Shown here one piece after another: positions 7,509 through 11,484 of a stretch of 11,484 bases of DNA. The DNA comes from Pseudomonadota bacterium (GTDB lineage Bacteria; SAR324; XYD2-FULL-50-16; JAHJRI01): NCBI GenBank assembly GCA_022360105.1, contig JAKSDL010000037.1, positions 1 through 11,484 of the forward strand, in the 5' to 3' direction. The notes beneath the pieces were generated by a model, which had not been told where the DNA came from, searched no databases, and saw nothing but the letters and a program-made list of their open reading frames with translations. Position numbers and translations under genes: made by a program. The first letter of the stretch is position 1. Every line of letters begins with the position of its first letter.

Positions 7509-8189
7509 ATGTTTTCAAATCCGTTTCCCGATAAATGTTACTTTCATTGTGAAAAGGTTTCCGAGCGTGCAACAGAAATCCATCCCAAAGAGCTTGAAAT
7601 TGCTGCTCAATTTAAGGCCTCGAAACGTAGGGATGAGTTTATCACAGCCAGGCGGTGTGCTCAAATGGCCATGCAAAAAGCAAAACTACCCAGCCTACCA
7701 GTTTTGAGGTCGCCAAACAGATCTCCTCAATGGCCGTTTTCAATTGTCGGCAGCATTAGCCATGGTGCCGGATATGCAGCCGCAATTCTTTGCAGGCAGG
7801 GCAGCGGTTTGGTCGGAATTGGAATAGATATGGAGAATTTAAATCGGGAGATTAAATCAAACATTTGTCGGCAGGTACTAACCGAGTTTGAAATCCAAAA
7901 ATGGCTGAAAGGCAGGGAAGAAGTAAACCGGGATATAAAAATTATTTTTTCTCTAAAAGAAGCAATATACAAATGCTTTTTTCCTATTTCGGAGATTTAT
8001 TTAGGGTTTAAGGATGCTGAAATAGACGAGATAACCGACATAGGATTTAAAGCCAGACTATTAAAATCTCCAATTAATAAAGACCTTCCTCTTCCTTTGA
8101 AAATCCAGGGCACCTTAACCATAAAAAATTCCGTGGTGCTGTCTGCTGTAAGGATTTTTTATCGTGATCTTACAACAGACAGTCGGTAA
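7509..8189 (+). CDS. EntD-type 4'-phosphopantetheinyl transferase
   Basis: This 226-residue enzyme would transfer the phosphopantetheine arm of coenzyme A to a serine of acyl, peptidyl or aryl carrier proteins in the cytoplasm. Motifs run in the EntD/Sfp order: an N-terminal F.ASKRRDEF.TARR block (35-49), WPFSIVGSISH (75-85), the Mg/CoA-binding GIDME (105-109; D107, E109) and FSLKEAIYKC (147-156; E151 as third metal ligand). The length fits the EntD subgroup rather than the short AcpS type. The start is the first ATG after an in-frame TGA and gives a normal EntD-like N-terminus, but no ribosome binding site is visible. No polyketide, peptide-synthetase or carrier-protein gene is nearby, so its substrate is unknown; it could serve fatty-acid ACP or a distant cluster. 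It ends 31 bp before the convergent mtnA stop. Confidence 0.9.
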   Translation: MFSNPFPDKCYFHCEKVSERATEIHPKELEIAAQFKASKRRDEFITARRCAQMAMQKAKLPSLPVLRSPNRSPQWPFSIVGSISHGAGYAAAILCRQGSGLVGIGIDMENLNREIKSNICRQVLTEFEIQKWLKGREEVNRDIKIIFSLKEAIYKCFFPISEIYLGFKDAEIDEITDIGFKARLLKSPINKDLPLPLKIQGTLTIKNSVVLSAVRIFYRDLTTDSR

Positions 8190-8220
8190 ATGGCCTTGCA
8201 TCCTTTGAAATTAACGGTCT

Positions 8221-9291
8221 TTAACCAAAGGTATCTTTCAGATTTTGCTCGTAGGGTGGGGATATAATTCCCTTTTCAGTTATAATTCCTCTTACCAGGT
8301 GGTGGGGAGTGATATCAAACGCGGGATTTCCTACTAAAATGTCTTCAGGCGCTGTTGGTTTTTCTCCAAAATGGGTCACTTCATGGCGATCACGCTCCTC
8401 AATTGGAATTTCATCCCCAGTGGGAGTAAAGAGATCAATAGTTGAGAAAGGGCATGCAACATAAAACGGGACATTGTAATAATTTGCCAGAATTGCCACA
8501 CCCAGGGTTCCAATCTTGTTGGCAACGTCACCGTTGGCGGCAACCCTGTCCGCACCGACAATGACCAATTGAATTTTCTTCTTGGACATGAAATGAGCCG
8601 CCATGCCGTCACAAATAAGTGTCACATCCACTCCGCCTCGTTGCAATTCCCAGGAAGTTAATCGGGCTCCTTGAAGTAAGGGCCTGGTTTCACCTGCATA
8701 TGCCTTGAACTTTTTCCCTTGGTCGTGCGCCACATACATAGGTGACAGGGCTGTTCCCAATTCAGAAACGGCGAGACTTCCAGCATTACAATGAGTTAAC
8801 ACGCCCATTCCGTCTTCAATTAACGGTGCACCATTCCGACCGATTTGTTGACAGCAATCGATATCCTGCTGATGAATTTGAATAGCTTCTTCCACCAAAA
8901 TATCATAAAGCTGTTTTGAATCGGAAACCGTGACACTCTTTGCCTTACTCACCATTCGCTTTAATCCCCATCCCAGATTCACCGCGGTAGGTCTGGCGGA
9001 ATCAAGGTAAGCTGCCTGCTTTTCAATGAATTCTATGAAATCGCTTTGTGACTTTGTCGTCTGATTTTTGATCGCAACAAGCAAGCCATATGCTCCTGCA
9101 ATACCAATAGCTGGAGCTCCCCTAACCTTGAGTTTTTTTATGGAGTCCCAAACCTGTTCTACGGTTTCCTGTTTCTCTTCAACAACTTCATTCGGAAGCC
9201 TGGTTTGATCAAGAAGAATTAATTCCCCATCCTTCCATGTGGCAGCCAGGGGAACATCTATTGTTACTTTTGATTGGTTTTTTGTGGTCAT
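8221..9291 (-). CDS. mtnA: S-methyl-5-thioribose-1-phosphate isomerase
   Basis: The 356-residue length is typical. The enzyme isomerises 5-methylthioribose-1-phosphate to the ribulose form in the methionine salvage pathway. Family motifs are all present: RGAPAIGIAGAYG (57-69), SARPTAVNL (98-106), THCNAGSLA with catalytic Cys168, ETRPLLQGARLT (201-212), GADRVAANGDVANKIGT with catalytic Asp248 (246-262), and NPAFDITP (322-329). These separate MtnA from the related eIF2B/ribose-1,5-bisphosphate isomerase proteins. It stands alone: no other mtn gene is in the window. I see no SAM-riboswitch-like fold upstream and only a weak ribosome binding site. Confidence 0.96.
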   Translation of the reverse strand: MTTKNQSKVTIDVPLAATWKDGELILLDQTRLPNEVVEEKQETVEQVWDSIKKLKVRGAPAIGIAGAYGLLVAIKNQTTKSQSDFIEFIEKQAAYLDSARPTAVNLGWGLKRMVSKAKSVTVSDSKQLYDILVEEAIQIHQQDIDCCQQIGRNGAPLIEDGMGVLTHCNAGSLAVSELGTALSPMYVAHDQGKKFKAYAGETRPLLQGARLTSWELQRGGVDVTLICDGMAAHFMSKKKIQLVIVGADRVAANGDVANKIGTLGVAILANYYNVPFYVACPFSTIDLFTPTGDEIPIEERDRHEVTHFGEKPTAPEDILVGNPAFDITPHHLVRGIITEKGIISPPYEQNLKDTFG

Positions 9292-9478
9292 AATCAGCTA
9301 TAAGTTTTTCCGTCATCGGATGGTGATTCGAATTGGTTAATGTCTTTGATATTTAGCACGGCAGAAATTAATCGCCAAGCGCAAAGCTTGAACAGTCAAA
9401 ACCAAAACCCTGCTGAAAAAGAGAGTTAGGAAGAAATGATAAATATTTGTAAACTGGTTAACTTCAGATAAATCCAGC

Positions 9479-9509
9479 TTGACAAGTGCTATATAAGTCC
9501 CATTAGAAT
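9479..9509 (+). promoter_or_regulatory. Sigma-70-like promoter for dgkA
   Basis: A perfect -35 box TTGACA (9479-9484) is followed by TAGAAT (9504-9509; 5 of 6 matches to TATAAT). The 19-bp spacer is longer than the ideal 17, so strength is uncertain. Transcription would start near 9516, about 50 nt before dgkA. The rest of the 262-bp mtnA-dgkA gap shows only a small 5-bp hairpin (CAAGC-GCAAA-GCTTG, 9376-9390) and no clear mtnA promoter. Confidence 0.45.
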
Positions 9510-9568
9510 GGCTCTACAAAATTCTATGACTGGAAAATGTAATATGAACAAAATTGAATGATAAACAA

Positions 9569-9961
9569 ATGAAAGGATCCGCCAAAAATCCAATTACCAG
9601 ACTCATCAATGCTGTCCGATACTCAGTTTATGGATTAATAGCCAGTTGGAAAGATGAGCAGGCATTTCGGCAGGAAGTCGTTGCAGGTATCGTTCTTTTT
9701 CCTTTGGCTGCCGTAATCCCTGTGGATCTTTCTCTTCGCATGATTTTATTGGTCAGTATGTTTTTAGTGCTGATTGTTGAATTGCTGAATTCAGCAGCCG
9801 AAGCGTTAACAGATCTTATCACCGAGGAGTTTCATGAACTCGCCAAAAAAGCCAAGGACTGCGCCAGTGCTGCAGTCTTTGTAGCGTTAATCTGTTGTGT
9901 ATCGATGTGGATAATTGTGCTTTATACTTGGTATACGGATGTGAATGGAGACATCTTCTAA
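9569..9961 (+). CDS. dgkA: DgkA-family integral membrane lipid kinase (diacylglycerol/undecaprenol kinase)
   Basis: From the ATG the product is 130 residues, close to E. coli DgkA (122). It is a small three-helix inner-membrane kinase: an amphipathic N-terminal region (RLINAVRYSVYGL), then hydrophobic segments at about 37-52, 57-75 and 101-122. The catalytic signature is VELLNSAAEALTD with E71, N74 and E78 (E. coli E69, N72, E76), followed by EFHELAKKAKDCASAAV. The family phosphorylates diacylglycerol (Gram-negatives) or undecaprenol (many Gram-positives); the neighbourhood does not settle which. A TTG at 9554 would add five residues. Neither start has a clear ribosome binding site, so I chose ATG on length. 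The stop is 1 nt from that of the convergent small gene. Confidence 0.93.
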   Translation: MKGSAKNPITRLINAVRYSVYGLIASWKDEQAFRQEVVAGIVLFPLAAVIPVDLSLRMILLVSMFLVLIVELLNSAAEALTDLITEEFHELAKKAKDCASAAVFVALICCVSMWIIVLYTWYTDVNGDIF

Positions 9962-9962
9962 G

Positions 9963-10166
9963 TTAGCTGCTCCCTTGTTTTTTTTGATCATTCGGATTGT
10001 CTTTGTCATACCTTGCCGAGTCTTCATTAACGAAAACTATCCTGCTCTGTTTTGACAATAATTTTTCCTTTAGCCTTTCTCCTCCTAAGGCAAAGCAAAG
10101 TCTTCTCAACTCGCTGGTTTTTTTCAACCGTTGAGTTATAGCTTTCGGGCTCATGTCAATCTTCAT
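9963..10166 (-). CDS. Small basic hypothetical protein downstream of the UDP-glucose pyrophosphorylase
   Basis: This 67-residue product is not recognised. It is highly charged and soluble. A predicted helix near the start (PKAITQRLKKTSELRRLCFALG, with a leucine-rich face) is followed by a hydrophilic Asp/Asn/Lys-rich tail; there is no membrane segment or cysteine pair. The gene begins 12 nt after the stop of the pyrophosphorylase gene, with a weak AAGAAG-like site upstream, so co-transcription is likely. An internal ATG (codon 5) is a second possible start. Spacing, strand agreement and protein-like composition argue that it is real. Confidence 0.6.
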   Translation of the reverse strand: MKIDMSPKAITQRLKKTSELRRLCFALGGERLKEKLLSKQSRIVFVNEDSARYDKDNPNDQKKQGSS

Positions 10167-10178
10167 CGACTTCTTGGT

Positions 10179-11484
10179 CTACAATTCCCCTACCTGGATG
10201 CTTCCGGTCAGAACCTTGTTTTCGATTAAGGAATTATCCGGCAGGTGAAGTTCCCCTCGTTCGCAAACAAGAATTACATTTCCTCGCAATGTTATGTTTT
10301 TGCCAAAAAACACATTGCCGACAATCGTTAACAAATCAAGTTCAAGAATATCAGGGATCGATTCGAATCGATTCTGGTATTCTTCCACGGATTGAAACTG
10401 GTTCCCAAGCCTGATCAAAGGAATACCGCCAAATTGGCGATCCGGATTCTTTTCCAGAACCCCGTTTTCAAAAACAAACAGATTGGATTGAACTAACAAC
10501 AAATCATCTGTTTTTTTAATCGGGACAAATCTCACTCTCGGAACCTTTACAGCCAGGCTGCCATGAAAATTGTTAATTCCGGAACCAATTGCCGTTTCCA
10601 GTTGTATGATAGGAAGATGATCCAGGTTTTTGCGATTAACGATGACATCCAGGTGTAGCTTGTTGCTTTGAAGCTTTTTCTTCAGTTCAACCAGGTTAAT
10701 CCAAATGTTATTGGTATTGAATATTTTGAATTTTTTGACACTTTTGAACTCTTCCCGATGGTTTTTGGGAACCTGGGCTATTTCAAGCAACCGCAAAGCC
10801 TGACTTTGAGTTTTGATCAGTGTTCCCCCTTTGACATCAGCCCTGGTTTTATCGGTAACTTCCATAATGAATGGCGCACCGGTTTTGTGCATTAGACTTA
10901 AGATTTTGAGATCGACTGAAGCCCCCAGGTTGTCCACATTGGCAATAAACATGTATTTTTTACCTGCATTTATCAATTGGTCCAAAATACCTGTATTCGC
11001 CAAACTTTGATAGAAGTCCCCATGACCCGGAGGGTAGTTGCATCGCTGTCCATATTTCTGTTTGGACAAGGGTAGAAGTGAGTCTGTTCTTAATCTTGGG
11101 AATTTGTTCTGTTGAAACGTATAAATCGGCAACATGCCATTGTATTTGCCGATGATTTTCTGCGTATCCTGGTCTGTATTAAAGCTATTCATCAACACAA
11201 GGGGAACATCCGAGCCATATGTCTGATTCAGAGAGAGAATCTGATCCACAATAAGATCCAGGAAGCTAAGTCCGTTTTTCACTTCAATGGCAGATTTGGG
11301 TCCAACACAACCCATGGAAGTTCCCAAGCCACCATTTAACTTACAAACCGTCAGCTTTGACAGCATTTCCGGAATCTCATCTTTATCGATGGCATCCAGA
11401 TCATCATAATTTTGAATTGAATCTTCTGCAGGAGACGTTATATTTTGCCAGTCAATTTTGTTGTCCTTTTCGGCTGTAAACCGG
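10179..11484 (-). CDS. UTP-glucose-1-phosphate uridylyltransferase, UDPGP family (5' partial)
   Basis: The frame is open to the right edge, giving 434 visible residues; the ATG at 11364-11366 is internal, not the start, because family-like sequence continues upstream of it. In visible numbering the nucleotide-binding loop is KLNGGLGTSMGC..PKS (48-64), then YPPGHGDFYQSL (150-161), NVDNLGA (182-188), a TDKTRADVKGG region (210-220) and FNTNNIW (255-261). The C-terminal part ends in short beta-helix-like repeats (about 380-430). These mark the eukaryote-like UDPGP family (UGP2 type), not bacterial GalU. It makes UDP-glucose from UTP and glucose-1-phosphate, for glycolipid, capsule or storage sugars; related UDP-sugar specificity cannot be excluded. 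It is followed 12 nt later by a small gene. Confidence 0.93.
   Translation of the reverse strand, partial: RFTAEKDNKIDWQNITSPAEDSIQNYDDLDAIDKDEIPEMLSKLTVCKLNGGLGTSMGCVGPKSAIEVKNGLSFLDLIVDQILSLNQTYGSDVPLVLMNSFNTDQDTQKIIGKYNGMLPIYTFQQNKFPRLRTDSLLPLSKQKYGQRCNYPPGHGDFYQSLANTGILDQLINAGKKYMFIANVDNLGASVDLKILSLMHKTGAPFIMEVTDKTRADVKGGTLIKTQSQALRLLEIAQVPKNHREEFKSVKKFKIFNTNNIWINLVELKKKLQSNKLHLDVIVNRKNLDHLPIIQLETAIGSGINNFHGSLAVKVPRVRFVPIKKTDDLLLVQSNLFVFENGVLEKNPDRQFGGIPLIRLGNQFQSVEEYQNRFESIPDILELDLLTIVGNVFFGKNITLRGNVILVCERGELHLPDNSLIENKVLTGSIQVGEL

Noticed and set aside
7277..7534. 85-codon plus-strand ORF upstream of the PPTase, starting with TTG
   Set aside because: It has no ribosome binding site, begins inside the sigma-54 match, overlaps the PPTase start, and shows no recognisable domain.
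9376..9390. Small hairpin CAAGC-GCAAA-GCTTG upstream of mtnA
   Set aside because: A 5-bp stem without a T-run or partner elements does not support a terminator or riboswitch call.
9940..9990. Possible terminator between dgkA and the small gene (GGAG...CTCC followed by a T-run)
   Set aside because: The stem is only 4 bp with a loop of about 19 nt, and it overlaps both coding ends.

Overview
The window reads as chromosomal DNA of a Gram-negative-type bacterium of moderate, slightly AT-rich composition. I cannot name the lineage from sequence alone. A DgkA-type lipid kinase, an EntD-type phosphopantetheinyl transferase and a eukaryote-like UDP-glucose pyrophosphorylase beside a HEAT-containing chemotaxis operon would suit several environmental phyla. 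There are no tRNA or rRNA genes, transposases, CRISPR arrays or phage genes.

Left half (1-6972, minus strand): one chemosensory operon. In transcription order it holds a triple-CheW coupling protein, CheB, CheR, a 641-residue protein made entirely of HEAT-like repeats, a stand-alone CheY, and the N-terminal part of a CheA with two phosphotransfer (Hpt) domains that runs off the window edge. cheW/cheB overlap by 4 nt and cheB/cheR by 10 nt, so these three are probably translationally coupled. There is a 117-nt gap before the HEAT gene. The cluster has coupling, kinase, output regulator and both adaptation enzymes, but no receptor (MCP), CheC, CheD or CheZ in view. The unusual parts are the HEAT protein, the three fused CheW domains with an acidic tail, and the doubled Hpt.

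Middle (6973-9553): a 536-bp intergenic region separates the che operon from a divergent EntD-type 4'-phosphopantetheinyl transferase. It contains an exact sigma-54 (-24/-12) promoter match pointing at the transferase, and a 7-bp perfect dyad about 110 bp upstream of the predicted start, where an enhancer-binding protein would be expected to sit. Next comes mtnA (methylthioribose-1-phosphate isomerase, methionine salvage), convergent with the transferase.

Right (9554-11484): dgkA (diacylglycerol/undecaprenol kinase) behind a sigma-70-like promoter. It converges, with 1 nt between stop codons, on a small basic protein gene that follows a UDP-glucose pyrophosphorylase. The pyrophosphorylase is cut by the right window edge. 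The right half looks like ordinary housekeeping metabolism (methionine salvage, lipid turnover, UDP-sugar supply). The strongest leads are the HEAT-containing chemosensory operon and the sigma-54 element.
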